In this document: positions 1 to 9,003 of the stretch, piece after piece
Numbering within the stretch: position 1 is the stretch's first letter
Layout: every line of letters begins with the position of its first letter
Assembly (NCBI GenBank): GCA_031422315.1
Contig: JANOQN010000074.1
Coordinates: 1-64,000, forward strand
DNA length: 64,000 nt
Direction: 5' to 3'
Source of the DNA: JANNYA01 sp031422315
GTDB taxonomy: Bacteria; Pseudomonadota; Gammaproteobacteria; Xanthomonadales; SZUA-5
The notes under the pieces: model-generated
The model's input: the letters and a program-made list of their open reading frames with translations, nothing else
What the model was told of the DNA's origin: nothing
Databases searched by the model: none
Program-made: the position numbers and the translations under genes

Positions 1-202
1 CCACATTGCCCAGGTTCCAATCACACCTTTATTCCCGTTCGCCGTGTGCCTGTCGCCGGCCCATTGCCCTGCCTCCGGGCCAACGAAACTTCGACAGGCA
101 ATTCATGGTTTGTTTGCAGTTTTGCTTGCCAAAACAGGTTATTCGGGGCGAACGGCACTTTTTTCGTTGGCTTATTGAAACCCCACCCATCAGCCGCAGT
201 TT

Positions 203-231
203 TAGGTTCAATCGCCCCAAGCGGCTATGAT
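203..231 (+). promoter_or_regulatory. possible guaA promoter
   Basis: A TATGAT hexamer at 226-231 is a good -10 box. The -35 region about 17 bp upstream (203-208) is a poor match, so only the -10 is supported. It lies 33 bp before the guaA ATG. The first 200 bases hold no convincing gene, and no guaB end is visible, so guaA may have its own promoter here. Confidence 0.25.
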
Positions 232-263
232 CCTGCCAACCTTTTGAAAACTTGAGTTCAACT

Positions 264-1823
264 ATGACAATCCGCGATATTCACGCTGAAAAAATCCTCA
301 TTCTTGACTTTGGCTCGCAATACACGCAGCTCATTGCACGGCGCATCCGGGAAATTGGCGTGTATTGTGAGATTCATCCGTGGGACGTCAGTGAGGCTTT
401 CGTCGCCGCTTTTGCCGCTAAAGGCATTGTGCTTTCCGGCGGGCCAGAATCGACCACCGATGCTGGCGCGCCGTTTGCGCCGTCGAATGTGTACACGTTG
501 GGCGTGCCGGTTTTAGGCATTTGTTACGGCATGCAAACCATGGCCATGCAGCTGGGTGGCAAGGTAGAGCCCGGCGCGCAGCGCGAATTTGGCCACGCGA
601 AAATACTGCCCGGTACTGCGGCTAATGCGCTGATTGAGCTTGAAGCTGAAGGCTCGGACGTTTGGATGAGCCATGGCGATCATGTCACCCAGGTGCCGCC
701 TGGATTTGCTGTCAGCGCGCGCTCAAATGCTGGGCTAATTGCAGCGATGCAAAATGCAGCTGGCACGCTGATTGGCTTGCAATTTCACCCGGAAGTTACC
801 CATACCCAAGAAGGCGATGCGATTTTGCGGCGTTTTGCGCTGAATCTATGCGGCTGCGCAGGGCTTTGGCAGGCGGAAAATATCATTGCCGATTCCATCG
901 CAAAACTTCAGGCGCAAGTCGGCAATGATCAAGTACTGCTGGGGCTATCGGGCGGTGTGGATTCTTCCGTTGTTGCGGCATTACTGGATCGAGCCATTGG
1001 CGCGCAGCTGACCTGTATTTTCGTCGATACCGGGCTGCTGCGCTGGCAAGAGGGTGACGAAGTCATGGCGATTTTTGCGCAGCAGCGTCATTTGAAAGTG
1101 ATACGTGTCGATGCTAGCGCGCAATTTTTTGCAGCGTTGCAAGGGCTTGCTGACCCTGAAGACAAAAGGCGCGCAATCGGCAAAACCTTTATTGATATTT
1201 TTGAAGCGCAGGCCAAACTCTTCGGCGCTGCACGTTGGTTAGCACAGGGCACGATTTACCCCGATGTGATCGAATCAGCCGGTAGTAAAAATGGCAAAGC
1301 GCACGTCATTAAAAGCCACCACAATGTTGGTGGCCTGCCTGAGCGCATGAATATGAAGCTGGTTGAGCCGCTGCGTGAGCTGTTCAAAGATGAAGTGCGC
1401 CGAGTAGGGCTGGCGCTGGGCTTGCCGCCCGCCATGGTGTTTCGCCATCCGTTCCCCGGCCCTGGATTAGCAGTGCGCATGCTGGGCGAAATTCACCCGG
1501 AGAACGTCACGCTATTACAGCGAGCAGACGCGATTTTCATTGAAGAGCTGCGGCGCTGGAATTTGTACGACAAAATCAGTCAAGCTTTTGCCGTGTTCCT
1601 GCCGATCAAATCGGTTGGCGTAGTCGGCGATGCGCGCGCATACGATTGGGTGATTGCACTACGCGCGGTAGAGACTATTGATTTTATGACCGCGCACTGG
1701 GCGCGTCTGCCGTACGATTTCCTCGATCACGTCAGCTTACGAATCGTCAATGAAGTGCGCGGCATTTCGCGTGTGGTTTACGATATTTCAGGCAAACCAC
1801 CGGCTACGATTGAGTGGGAGTGA
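264..1823 (+). CDS. guaA: GMP synthase (glutamine-hydrolysing)
   Basis: This enzyme converts XMP to GMP using ATP and glutamine, the last step of guanine nucleotide synthesis in the cytoplasm. The product is 519 residues, close to the usual length of about 525. It has an N-terminal class I glutamine amidotransferase domain with nucleophile Cys87 in GICYG and the His175/Glu177 pair in FHPE. The ATP pyrophosphatase loop LSGGVDSS lies near residues 228-235, and the C-terminal dimerisation domain ends in ATIEWE. I chose the ATG at 264; an in-frame TTG at 252 would add four residues, and neither start has a strong ribosome site. guaB is not adjacent on the left as it is in many gammaproteobacteria, at least within 260 bp. 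Confidence 0.97.
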   Translation: MTIRDIHAEKILILDFGSQYTQLIARRIREIGVYCEIHPWDVSEAFVAAFAAKGIVLSGGPESTTDAGAPFAPSNVYTLGVPVLGICYGMQTMAMQLGGKVEPGAQREFGHAKILPGTAANALIELEAEGSDVWMSHGDHVTQVPPGFAVSARSNAGLIAAMQNAAGTLIGLQFHPEVTHTQEGDAILRRFALNLCGCAGLWQAENIIADSIAKLQAQVGNDQVLLGLSGGVDSSVVAALLDRAIGAQLTCIFVDTGLLRWQEGDEVMAIFAQQRHLKVIRVDASAQFFAALQGLADPEDKRRAIGKTFIDIFEAQAKLFGAARWLAQGTIYPDVIESAGSKNGKAHVIKSHHNVGGLPERMNMKLVEPLRELFKDEVRRVGLALGLPPAMVFRHPFPGPGLAVRMLGEIHPENVTLLQRADAIFIEELRRWNLYDKISQAFAVFLPIKSVGVVGDARAYDWVIALRAVETIDFMTAHWARLPYDFLDHVSLRIVNEVRGISRVVYDISGKPPATIEWE

Positions 1824-2043
1824 GTCCTTGCTGATGCATCGCTGGCAGGTTGTTCGCTGGCAAGTTGCACCGCAGCGGCACACCATCGGGCTGCACCCGA
1901 TTTATCCCGAGTGATTTTTCCAGATTTTAGCGCTCTTGCTCAGCCCGTGCGCTAATTTCAACGAATTCGATTGCACCGGAGCAAAACCCACGCGTCGGCG
2001 CGCTACGCTCTAGGCCGTAGCTCGCTAACTTGGACTAAGCCTG

Positions 2044-4095
2044 ATGGATCGATTTTTGTGTGTTATTGCCGCCGCCTTTTTGATTGCTTCTGTGCAGCCC
2101 GCCAGCGCGAAGTTGCGCAAAATTGCTGAGCTGGATTCGCCTAGCAAAGTGCTCAACGTGGCGCTGCTGATTGATCATGACGGCCGCTTGTTTTACCGCG
2201 TGCGGCGCTTTGGCGCGCCGGTGCTGGAAAGCTCGCAGTTGGGCTTACGCTTTGATAATGCCAAGGCGCTGGATCGCAATATTGAATTCGTCGACGCCGC
2301 TTTTAACAGTCACGACGACACCTGGGAACAACCTTGGGGTGAATCCAAGTTCGTGCGAAATCACTACCAAGCTTTGCGCGCAAATTTTATTCAAACGCGG
2401 CCAAAACCCGCTGCTGAGCTGCAATTTAGTGTGGAAATTCGCTTGTATGACGATGGTTTGGGCTTTCGCTATGACTTCCCCAAACAAGTTGGCACGCCAA
2501 TGCTATCGATCGATTCGGAGCTGACAGAATTTAATATCAAGCCCAAAGCGCAGGCGTGGTGGATTCCCGCCGGCGAATGGAACCGCTACGAGTATTTGTA
2601 CAACCGCACTGAGCTGAGCCAACTGGGCCAAGCGCACACGCCCGCCACGTTTAGAACAGCGGATGGCTTGCATTTGGCAATACACGAAGCCGCGCTGGTG
2701 GATTACGCCAGCATGTGGCTGCGCCGCACTGGCGGCCAGCGCTTGCGTGCTCAGCTGGCACCGGGTGGAAATGGCGCATCGGTTAGTCGTAAGCTACCTT
2801 TCCATACGCCCTGGCGCACGCTGCAAGTGGCTGAATCTGCGGCAAAATTATATGAGTCATCGAAGCTGATTCTCAATCTCAACGAGCCTAATAAACTAGG
2901 CGATGTCAGTTGGGTAAAACCAGCGAAATACATGGGTGTTTGGTGGTCGCTGCATTTGGATACGGAAACTTGGGGCACCGGAAAAAAGCATGGCGCGAGC
3001 ACAGAAAAGACCAAGGCTGTAATGGATTTTGCCGCCGAGCACGGCTTTCGCGGTGTGCTGGTCGAAGGCTGGAATAAAGGCTGGGATGGCGATTGGTTCG
3101 CCAACGGCTGGGATTTTAGTTTTACCCAAGCGACGCCGGATTTTGATATCGAAGCGCTGAGTCAGTACGGCTTGGCAAAAGGCGTGCATCTGGTGGGCCA
3201 TCATGAAACCGCCTGCGCGGTCAGCCATTACGAGCGTCAAATGGAGGATGCATTCGCGTTGTATCAACGCCTTGGCATTGATCAAGTCAAAACCGGTTAC
3301 GTCTGTGATGCTGGCCAAATTGAGCGGCAAGATCTAACTGGCGAGCAAGTTGTGCGCGAATGGCACGATGGCCAGTGGATGAGCGGACACCATCTGCGCG
3401 TGTTGGAAGCTGCGGCGCGCCATAAAATTTCCATCAACGCGCATGAGCCGATCAAGGACACCGGATTGCGCCGTACCTATCCAAACTGGCTGGCACGCGA
3501 AGGCGCGCGCGGCATGGAGTACAACGCTTGGGGCAATCCGCCGAATCCGCCTGAGCATGAAGCGAATTTGTTTTTTACCCGCATGCTGTCTGGCCCGATG
3601 GATTTTACCCCAGGCGTGTTGAGCCTAAAAGGCCGCGCCGGGCAGGCGATTTTAAGCACGATGGCGAAGCAGCTAGCGCTGTATGTGGTGCTGTATTCAC
3701 CGATTCAAATGGCAGCTGATTTGCCGGAAAATTACGCGCGCTATCCGAAGGCTTTTCAGTTTATTAAAGACGTGCCAGTTGATTGGCAACAAACACAAGT
3801 GCTAGCCGGCGAGATCGGCGATTTCGTAGTGCTGGCCCGGAAAGATCGCGCGAGTGAAAACTGGTATTTGGGCGCAGCGAGTGATGCGTCTGGCAGACTT
3901 ATCAACGTGCCACTCAATTTTCTCGAGCCAAATAAAAGCTACCTCGCGCAAATTTATCGCGATGCAGATGACGCGCATTATTTGGATAATCCTCAGGCTA
4001 TAGCGATTGAACAGAGAACGCTGCAAGCGACCGACACGTTGGCGATTCGATTAGCACCGGGTGGCGGCATGGCGGTTAGGTTTTTGGCGCAATAA
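2044..4095 (+). CDS. glycoside hydrolase family 97 protein, probable alpha-glucosidase
   Basis: This is a 683-residue exported enzyme with a signal peptide ending near ASA (residues 20-22). It has the GH97 layout: an N-terminal beta-sandwich with WWIPAGEWNRYEY, a TIM barrel from about residue 270 (YMGVWWSLHLDTETWG), and a C-terminal sheet domain. Family members release sugar from alpha-glucosides or alpha-galactosides. Glu468 (HEPIKDTG) and Glu492 (GMEYNAW) are spaced exactly as two catalytic glutamates of SusB, and Glu388 (HHET) is a candidate third. This fits the inverting alpha-glucosidase branch rather than the retaining galactosidase branch. No transporter or other saccharide gene lies next to it. 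The 220 bp before it contain a doubled CGCTGGCARGTTG motif but no clear promoter. Confidence 0.9.
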   Translation: MDRFLCVIAAAFLIASVQPASAKLRKIAELDSPSKVLNVALLIDHDGRLFYRVRRFGAPVLESSQLGLRFDNAKALDRNIEFVDAAFNSHDDTWEQPWGESKFVRNHYQALRANFIQTRPKPAAELQFSVEIRLYDDGLGFRYDFPKQVGTPMLSIDSELTEFNIKPKAQAWWIPAGEWNRYEYLYNRTELSQLGQAHTPATFRTADGLHLAIHEAALVDYASMWLRRTGGQRLRAQLAPGGNGASVSRKLPFHTPWRTLQVAESAAKLYESSKLILNLNEPNKLGDVSWVKPAKYMGVWWSLHLDTETWGTGKKHGASTEKTKAVMDFAAEHGFRGVLVEGWNKGWDGDWFANGWDFSFTQATPDFDIEALSQYGLAKGVHLVGHHETACAVSHYERQMEDAFALYQRLGIDQVKTGYVCDAGQIERQDLTGEQVVREWHDGQWMSGHHLRVLEAAARHKISINAHEPIKDTGLRRTYPNWLAREGARGMEYNAWGNPPNPPEHEANLFFTRMLSGPMDFTPGVLSLKGRAGQAILSTMAKQLALYVVLYSPIQMAADLPENYARYPKAFQFIKDVPVDWQQTQVLAGEIGDFVVLARKDRASENWYLGAASDASGRLINVPLNFLEPNKSYLAQIYRDADDAHYLDNPQAIAIEQRTLQATDTLAIRLAPGGGMAVRFLAQ

Positions 4096-4295
4096 TCCAA
4101 ACAAACTTTCATTGGGCAATTGACGCCTTAACCTAAATAGGTGACGACCTTATCTTTCATGCTTTAGCAATTCAGCCTCGCCGCGGCATCACCCCGCAAG
4201 ATGCAGCGTAGTGGCGTGCAGCATGCACCGCGTTCTGGCTTCCTGAAACAGATCTGATCAATCAAGCCCTGCTTTCGCGCTAGCGCTTGAAGACT

Positions 4296-4323
4296 AAAAA
4301 GCCGGCATTTAGCCAGCTTTTTT
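4296..4323. terminator. bidirectional rho-independent terminator
   Basis: An 11-bp stem (AAAAAGCCGGC against GCCAGCTTTTT, one mismatch) with a five-base loop carries A- and T-runs at its ends, so it can act on either strand. It lies 55 bp past the pspC stop and 200 bp past the GH97 gene. The rest of the 282-bp gap shows nothing else. Confidence 0.7.
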
Positions 4324-4377
4324 AGTGAGATAACGACACTTGTTTCGTATCGACGAAATGAGACAATCAAATACCTA

Positions 4378-4830
4378 CTATCGCAAAGGCGGCTGCATCG
4401 GGCTTCTTCGCAACTCGCGCTCGAACTCGTACTTGGCGCTGGTCACGTAGGCTTCCATTTGGCGCGTGCGCTCTTCCATGTCGCGGTAGCGGTAGCGCAA
4501 GTCAGAAAAGCTTGTGCTGGGCGTTAGCGTGGTGGTGCGCCAAAACGCTTCGTCTTCACGGGTGTTTTCTGATTGCTCGCCGTATAAATCACTAGGTCGC
4601 CTTGGCAGTATGAAAATCAAGGCCAGGTAAATCAGCGGAATAAACGGCAGCGGAAAGCACAGTAGTGCGAGCGCGATACGGGTAGCGGTGGTGCTGATGC
4701 CCAAATACTCGGCAATACCTGAGCCCACGCCCGCCAGCACGCGATCATCGCTGCGATACAGGCGGTGCGGGTTAACGCCACGGCCAACGAATAGCGAATC
4801 TCGGCGCGCGCGTGATCGGTGAAATCTCAT
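4378..4830 (-). CDS. pspC: phage shock protein C (PspC domain)
   Basis: This 150-residue protein has a PspC domain at about residues 20-80: RLYRSDDRVLAGVGSGIAEY followed by one hydrophobic segment (IALALLCFPLPFIPLIYLAL). The C-terminal half is polar and probably helical. In the Psp system, PspB and PspC sense inner-membrane damage and relieve PspA inhibition of PspF. It is the last gene of pspA-pspB-pspC; its ATG overlaps the pspB stop as ATGA, which suggests translational coupling. A terminator follows at 4296-4323. Confidence 0.92.
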   Translation of the reverse strand: MRFHRSRARRDSLFVGRGVNPHRLYRSDDRVLAGVGSGIAEYLGISTTATRIALALLCFPLPFIPLIYLALIFILPRRPSDLYGEQSENTREDEAFWRTTTLTPSTSFSDLRYRYRDMEERTRQMEAYVTSAKYEFERELRRSPMQPPLR

Positions 4831-5054
4831 AATTTATTCCTCCACTGGGGTTGGTCTGCATCCAAAATTCGCTCTAAGGACTGTATTCGATCTTCCATTC
4901 GCCTTGCGCTTTGCCATAAATCGCTCAGCATGCGCTCGTCTTCTACGCTCAAGCCGCGGTTTTGCCGCAGCTTGAGAATGAAGTTGGTAATGATCGCAAT
5001 CGGCGCTACTACCGCTAAGGATAGAATGACTGCTACTTCCGCCACACCTGACAT
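4827..5054 (-). CDS. pspB: phage shock protein B
   Basis: This is a 75-residue inner-membrane protein with one N-terminal membrane segment (residues 5-27, VAVILSLAVVAPIAIITNFIL) and a cytoplasmic helix with SVEDERMLSDLWQSARRMEDRI, the typical PspB pattern. It works with PspC as the membrane sensor of the Psp response. The start overlaps the pspA stop by one base (TAATG) and the stop overlaps pspC by four bases, so the three genes form a tight operon. Confidence 0.93.
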   Translation of the reverse strand: MSGVAEVAVILSLAVVAPIAIITNFILKLRQNRGLSVEDERMLSDLWQSARRMEDRIQSLERILDADQPQWRNKL

Positions 5055-5770
5055 TAGTTACTCCCGGAAGAACCAGTGGCGCTCACGGAAGCAGGCGCAT
5101 CAGGCACGCCGTTTGCGCGCATGCGGGCTTTCAACTCTTCAAGTTGCGCTGTAATTTTGTCATCCGTTTCTAAATCGGAAAATTGCTGTGCTAGCGTGCG
5201 CTCACGACCGAAATCCAGGGCTTCAGACTGCGCCTCCAGGCCGTCAATACGCCGCTCGGCATAGTCAAAGCGCTGCATGATGTCGTCGACGCGCTGATTG
5301 GCAAACTGCGAGCGCGCGCGCAGCGTTTTTTCAGCATGATCGTGCCGCATGACAATCTGACGCTGACGCACTTTCACTTCGGCAAGCTTTGCTTGCAGCT
5401 TGCCGGTGTCCAGATTCATTTGGGTTAGCTGCTCACTAATCAGTGCGATTTCTTTGTCGATGCCGGTTTGCTGACCTTGCAAGTTTGATTTATGCACCAG
5501 CGCCGATTTCGCTAAATCATCGCGGCCTTTGCTGATCGCCAGCTCGGCTTTGCCGTCCCAATCCGCGATCTCAGCACTTAAACGCTGTACGAAACGCTCG
5601 CGTTCTTTACGCTCGGCAATGCCTTTAGCAGCGGCAGTGCGCAGCTCCACCAGCGTGTCCTCCATTTCTTGCACCATCAAGCGCAAGATTTTTTCGGGGT
5701 CCTCTGCCTTATCGAGCAGGGAATTAATGTTGGAATTGATGATGTCGCTGAGGCGCGAAAAAATACCCAT
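5054..5770 (-). CDS. pspA: phage shock protein A (PspA/IM30, ESCRT-III-like)
   Basis: This is a 238-residue coiled-coil protein. The start MGIFSRLSDIINSNINSLL is the classic PspA amphipathic N-terminus, so I placed the ATG at 5770; an upstream in-frame codon at 5812 would add 14 atypical residues. PspA binds stressed inner membrane, limits proton leak and, when free, inhibits PspF. EDPEKILRLMVQEMEDTL is at residues 22-39, and long helices run to about residue 220, followed by a short Ala/Ser/Gly-rich tail. It is the first gene of pspABC, divergent from pspF, with a sigma-54-like promoter about 65 bp upstream. A second, much shorter PspA-like coiled-coil gene lies at 53258-53623. Confidence 0.96.
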   Translation of the reverse strand: MGIFSRLSDIINSNINSLLDKAEDPEKILRLMVQEMEDTLVELRTAAAKGIAERKERERFVQRLSAEIADWDGKAELAISKGRDDLAKSALVHKSNLQGQQTGIDKEIALISEQLTQMNLDTGKLQAKLAEVKVRQRQIVMRHDHAEKTLRARSQFANQRVDDIMQRFDYAERRIDGLEAQSEALDFGRERTLAQQFSDLETDDKITAQLEELKARMRANGVPDAPASVSATGSSGSN

Positions 5771-5834
5771 GAGCTGTAATCCTTTGAAGTGAGTTGAAGT
5801 GGGCCAGGCCAAAGTGAGCGGCCTTGCGTGTGCT

Positions 5835-5852
5835 TATCAAGATCCGTGCCAG
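5835..5852 (-). promoter_or_regulatory. sigma-54 (-24/-12) promoter of pspABC
   Basis: Read on the minus strand, this is CTGGCACGGATCTTGAT. The -24 element TGGCACG is a full match to the sigma-54 consensus. The -12 element, at the correct spacing, reads TTGAT where the consensus is TTGCW. It points at pspA and lies opposite pspF, the sigma-54 activator. The sites where PspF and IHF would bind should lie between 5853 and 5961, but I could not assign them. Confidence 0.7.
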
Positions 5853-5961
5853 CGTAAACGCAGGTATTTTCGGCGCTATTCAAGAATTTACTGGCAAATC
5901 TCGCTCATATATCGGCAATAATTGCTAACATCATGGCGTTATTGACTAAACAAAGCTGCTC

Positions 5962-7023
5962 ATGACTGACATTGACGACGAACGCCTGCCCTCGACCGCA
6001 GAATCGGCGCTGATTGGGCAAAGCCCAGAGTTTTTGGCGATGCTGGAACATGTGTCTTTAGCCGCGCCGCTGTCCAAACCGGTGCTGCTGATCGGCGAAC
6101 GCGGCACCGGCAAAGAGTTAATTGCCGCGCGTTTGCACTACCTATCTAAGCGCTGGGACAAAGCGTTTATCAAGCTCAATTGCGCGGCGCTGGCGGAATC
6201 GCTGTTGGAAAGTGAGCTTTTTGGCTACGAACCCGGCGCCTTCACCGGCGCCACCCGTAAACACCCAGGCCGGTTCGAGCTGGCGCACAAAGGCACGCTA
6301 TTTTTAGACGAGATCGCCACTATGAGCCCACGCGTGCAGGAAAAGCTGCTGCGCGTGTTGGAATACGGCGAGTTCGAACGCTTAGGCGGGCGTGAAACGC
6401 TGCGGGTTGACGTGCGTGTGATTGGCGCGACCAATGCAAATCTGCCGAGCTTGGCGCAGGGCGGCGAGTTTCGCGCGGATTTGCTGGATCGATTGGCGTT
6501 CGACGTCGTCACGCTACCGCCGCTGCGCGCTCGGGCGAGTGATATTTTGCCGCTCGCAGAGCACTACGCCACCCGCATGGCGCGCGAGCTAAAACGCGAC
6601 TATTTTGCTGGCTTTAGCCAATCCGCCCAGCGTGCACTGATGGCTTATTCGTGGCCTGGAAATGTGCGTGAGCTTAAAAACGTAGTGGAGCGCGCGGTGT
6701 ATCGACAAGCCGAGCCGCAGGAGGCGGTATCGCAATTGGTGTTTGATCCATTTGCGTCGCCCTATTCTTCAGCAGTGGCATCGCTGAAAGTGCCGAGTGA
6801 TTTTGTTCCGATAGCAAATCCAACCAACGTGGTAGCCGTACTTTCGCTGGAAGCTGAGGTTGCTGAGCTAGAACAGCGACGCGTGCAAGAAGCCTTGCAA
6901 GCCAGCGGATTTAATCAGCGCAAAGCCGCAAAATTGCTGCAACTAAGCTATCACCAGCTGCGCGGCTATCTACGCAAATATCAGCTCAGTGGGCAGGAAA
7001 TCGACATCGGCAAAGTGTTGTAA
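5962..7023 (+). CDS. pspF: psp operon transcriptional activator, sigma-54 enhancer-binding AAA+ protein
   Basis: This 353-residue activator has no N-terminal receiver domain, which is the PspF architecture. Walker A GERGTGKE is at residues 45-52, the sigma-54 contact motif GAFTGA is near residues 91-96, and Walker B GTLFLDEI follows. The C-terminal Fis-type helix-turn-helix (QRKAAKLLQLSYHQLRGYLR) is at about residues 320-345. It hydrolyses ATP to remodel sigma-54 polymerase at the pspA promoter and is held inactive by PspA. It is divergent from pspABC with a 190-bp shared upstream region. The linker between AAA+ and HTH (about residues 260-310) is longer than in E. coli PspF, which has about 325 residues in total. 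Confidence 0.94.
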   Translation: MTDIDDERLPSTAESALIGQSPEFLAMLEHVSLAAPLSKPVLLIGERGTGKELIAARLHYLSKRWDKAFIKLNCAALAESLLESELFGYEPGAFTGATRKHPGRFELAHKGTLFLDEIATMSPRVQEKLLRVLEYGEFERLGGRETLRVDVRVIGATNANLPSLAQGGEFRADLLDRLAFDVVTLPPLRARASDILPLAEHYATRMARELKRDYFAGFSQSAQRALMAYSWPGNVRELKNVVERAVYRQAEPQEAVSQLVFDPFASPYSSAVASLKVPSDFVPIANPTNVVAVLSLEAEVAELEQRRVQEALQASGFNQRKAAKLLQLSYHQLRGYLRKYQLSGQEIDIGKVL

Positions 7024-7111
7024 ACTTGCGTGGCAATTGATTTACCCATCGAACGAACCGAGCGTTGGCATGTGCTTTTCGAAACCTTAAATTCAAACAT
7101 CAGGATTAATT

Positions 7112-7519
7112 ATGACCCTTATCAAATTCGCAATTATCAGCATTGCCGCTCTGACCACCCTGGCCTGCGGCGACGCACCTGCACCCGCCGCCACTGACAC
7201 ACCCGCGCCTCCTGCGGTAATCGCCGAACCTGCAGCACCAATTGAACCGGTCAGCCCGCCTATTGCGGCGCCGGTTTCGATGGACAATTTAACCGGCGTG
7301 GAAAGCTGCGATAAATACCTCACCGAATATTCCGCCTGCATTGCCGGCGCAAAGAATTTGCCAGCCGAAGCGGTTGATGCCACCAAACTGGGCCTGGAAT
7401 CCATGCGCAGCACTTGGCGCGCCATGATGGTCAATGATTCCCAGCGCGCTGGCATGGAAATGAGCTGCAAAGCCGCGTTAGATACTTTGCCGCAAATTAA
7501 AACGCAGCTGGGCTGTTAA
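7112..7519 (+). CDS. small Pro/Ala-rich lipoprotein, unknown function
   Basis: This is a 135-residue protein with a lipoprotein signal: a hydrophobic stretch followed by the lipobox LACG (Cys19). A Pro/Ala-rich spacer covers residues 20-55, then a small helical domain with four cysteines (SCDKY, SACIA, MSCKA and the terminal GC), which probably form two disulfides. It should be anchored to a membrane facing the periplasm. AGGA lies about 8 bp upstream of the ATG. It is a monocistronic unit closed by a strong hairpin. I do not recognise a named family. Confidence 0.8.
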   Translation: MTLIKFAIISIAALTTLACGDAPAPAATDTPAPPAVIAEPAAPIEPVSPPIAAPVSMDNLTGVESCDKYLTEYSACIAGAKNLPAEAVDATKLGLESMRSTWRAMMVNDSQRAGMEMSCKAALDTLPQIKTQLGC

Positions 7520-7531
7520 ACCTAAAAACCA

Positions 7532-7563
7532 AATTTCCCTTACCCCGAACGGTAAGGGAAATT
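7532..7563. terminator. hairpin terminator between convergent genes
   Basis: A perfect 13-bp stem (AATTTCCCTTACC against GGTAAGGGAAATT) with a six-base loop lies between the lipoprotein stop at 7519 and the convergent TerC-like stop at 7580. The stem itself ends in A/T at both sides, so it can serve both genes. Confidence 0.8.
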
Positions 7564-7579
7564 CAGATGGCTGGATCAT

Positions 7580-8626
7580 TTAATCAGCAGGCTTTGCACC
7601 TGCCCTGGTTTTCCAAAGCGAATAAACCACACCACCCACTAAGAGCCCCAGCGTAACACCCAAACTAATGCTGGCAGGAACCTTACCATCAAAGAGCCAG
7701 ACGCCTGCGAAGATTTTACAGCCGATAAAGATTAAGACGAGTGCTAAGGCATATTTAAGATAGTGGAAGCGATGCACCATGGCATCCAGCGCAAAATAGA
7801 GTGCACGCAAGCCTAAAATCGCAAAGATGTTCGAGGTGTAAACAATAAAAGGATCCGGCGTGATTGCAAAGATTGCGGGCACCGAGTCAATGGCAAACAC
7901 CAAGTCAGCAACTTCAATCAAAATCAAACACATAAACAGCGGCGTGGCATACCAGAGTATTTTCCCGCTGACCGCATCTGTTTGCTTGACGAAGAATTTC
8001 TCGCCTTGCAGCGTCGGCGTCATGCGGATTCGTTTTTGTAGAAACTTCAGCAGTGGGTTATTCGCCAAATCAGGTTTGTTGTCCATCATGACGATCATCT
8101 TGACGCCGGTGGCGATCAAAACTACTGCGAAGAAATACATGACCCAAGCGAACTGCAGCACCAGCGCAGCGCCGACGCCGATCATGATCGCTCGCAGCAC
8201 AATCACGCCAATAATCCCCCAAAAAAGCACGCGGTGCTGATAGATTCTAGGCACGGCGAAGTAGGCAAAGATCATTGAGATAACAAACACGTTATCCATC
8301 GCCAGCGTTTTTTCAACCAAATAGCCGGTTAGATAGAGCTTTACCGCTGTCCATGCGCGATCATCCGCTGTCACGCCTGCGGCGATTTGCGGATCAAGCG
8401 CACCTGCCCCGGCATAGCGCGCATAAATAAACCACACCGCTAAAGCCCACAACAAGCCAAGCCCGATGTAAAGCGCGCTCATCCATAGGCTTTCTTTAAC
8501 TTCGATTTCATGCGCTTGCTTGTGCAAAACGCCTAAATCGAACACGAGCAGCGCGATCACCACGCCGATAAATGCAAGCCAAATCCAAACCGGCATGCCG
8601 AGCCATAAAGCGTCTAACCACGCCAT
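7580..8626 (-). CDS. TerC/Alx family integral membrane protein
   Basis: This is a 348-residue protein with about nine hydrophobic segments. Family motifs include LAMDNVFVISMIFAYF (about residues 113-128) and EVADLVFAIDSVPAIFAI (about residues 237-254), with acidic residues inside the membrane that are typical of TerC/Alx proteins. E. coli Alx has 321 residues; members are linked to manganese export and membrane-protein metalation. The ATG at 8626 gives MAWLDALWLG, starting straight into membrane segment 1. The 230-bp leader contains a small hairpin (8749-8769), but I could not find the conserved boxes of a yybP-ykoY manganese riboswitch. Confidence 0.9.
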   Translation of the reverse strand: MAWLDALWLGMPVWIWLAFIGVVIALLVFDLGVLHKQAHEIEVKESLWMSALYIGLGLLWALAVWFIYARYAGAGALDPQIAAGVTADDRAWTAVKLYLTGYLVEKTLAMDNVFVISMIFAYFAVPRIYQHRVLFWGIIGVIVLRAIMIGVGAALVLQFAWVMYFFAVVLIATGVKMIVMMDNKPDLANNPLLKFLQKRIRMTPTLQGEKFFVKQTDAVSGKILWYATPLFMCLILIEVADLVFAIDSVPAIFAITPDPFIVYTSNIFAILGLRALYFALDAMVHRFHYLKYALALVLIFIGCKIFAGVWLFDGKVPASISLGVTLGLLVGGVVYSLWKTRAGAKPAD

Positions 8627-9003
8627 CGTATCGATTCCCTTTAAGTTTGTAGGTATTTGTTGACGAACTCACACAGCGCCAAACGCTCGGCAGGTGCGCG
8701 AGGCGCAGGTTTAACCAAGAAGTTCGAGCGCTTGAGTTGAAACTTACACGGTGCGCTTTCAAAGCACCGGTTAGCTAGTCACCGAAATTGCTGGCGTGCG
8801 AACTCTGCGGTTACTTTAAAATTTCGTAATTCATCTAGCAAGTCGATACAAACGACTTGAATCATCGAAAAATCCGATGTAAATTTTATTTTCAGTGGGT
8901 TGGCGAAACGGCTAGCGCTGACGCGCCCGGCAGTCAAAGCCGCTATACTGGTTGCCGCGTTAGGAAAGGTAATTTAATGCTGGCACGTCGCCAGCTCCAC
9001 ATC

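Noticed and set aside
8627..8856. yybP-ykoY manganese riboswitch before the TerC-like gene
   Set aside because: The family often has one, but I could not find its conserved purine-rich box or paired core in either strand. Only a small GCGCACC hairpin is present.
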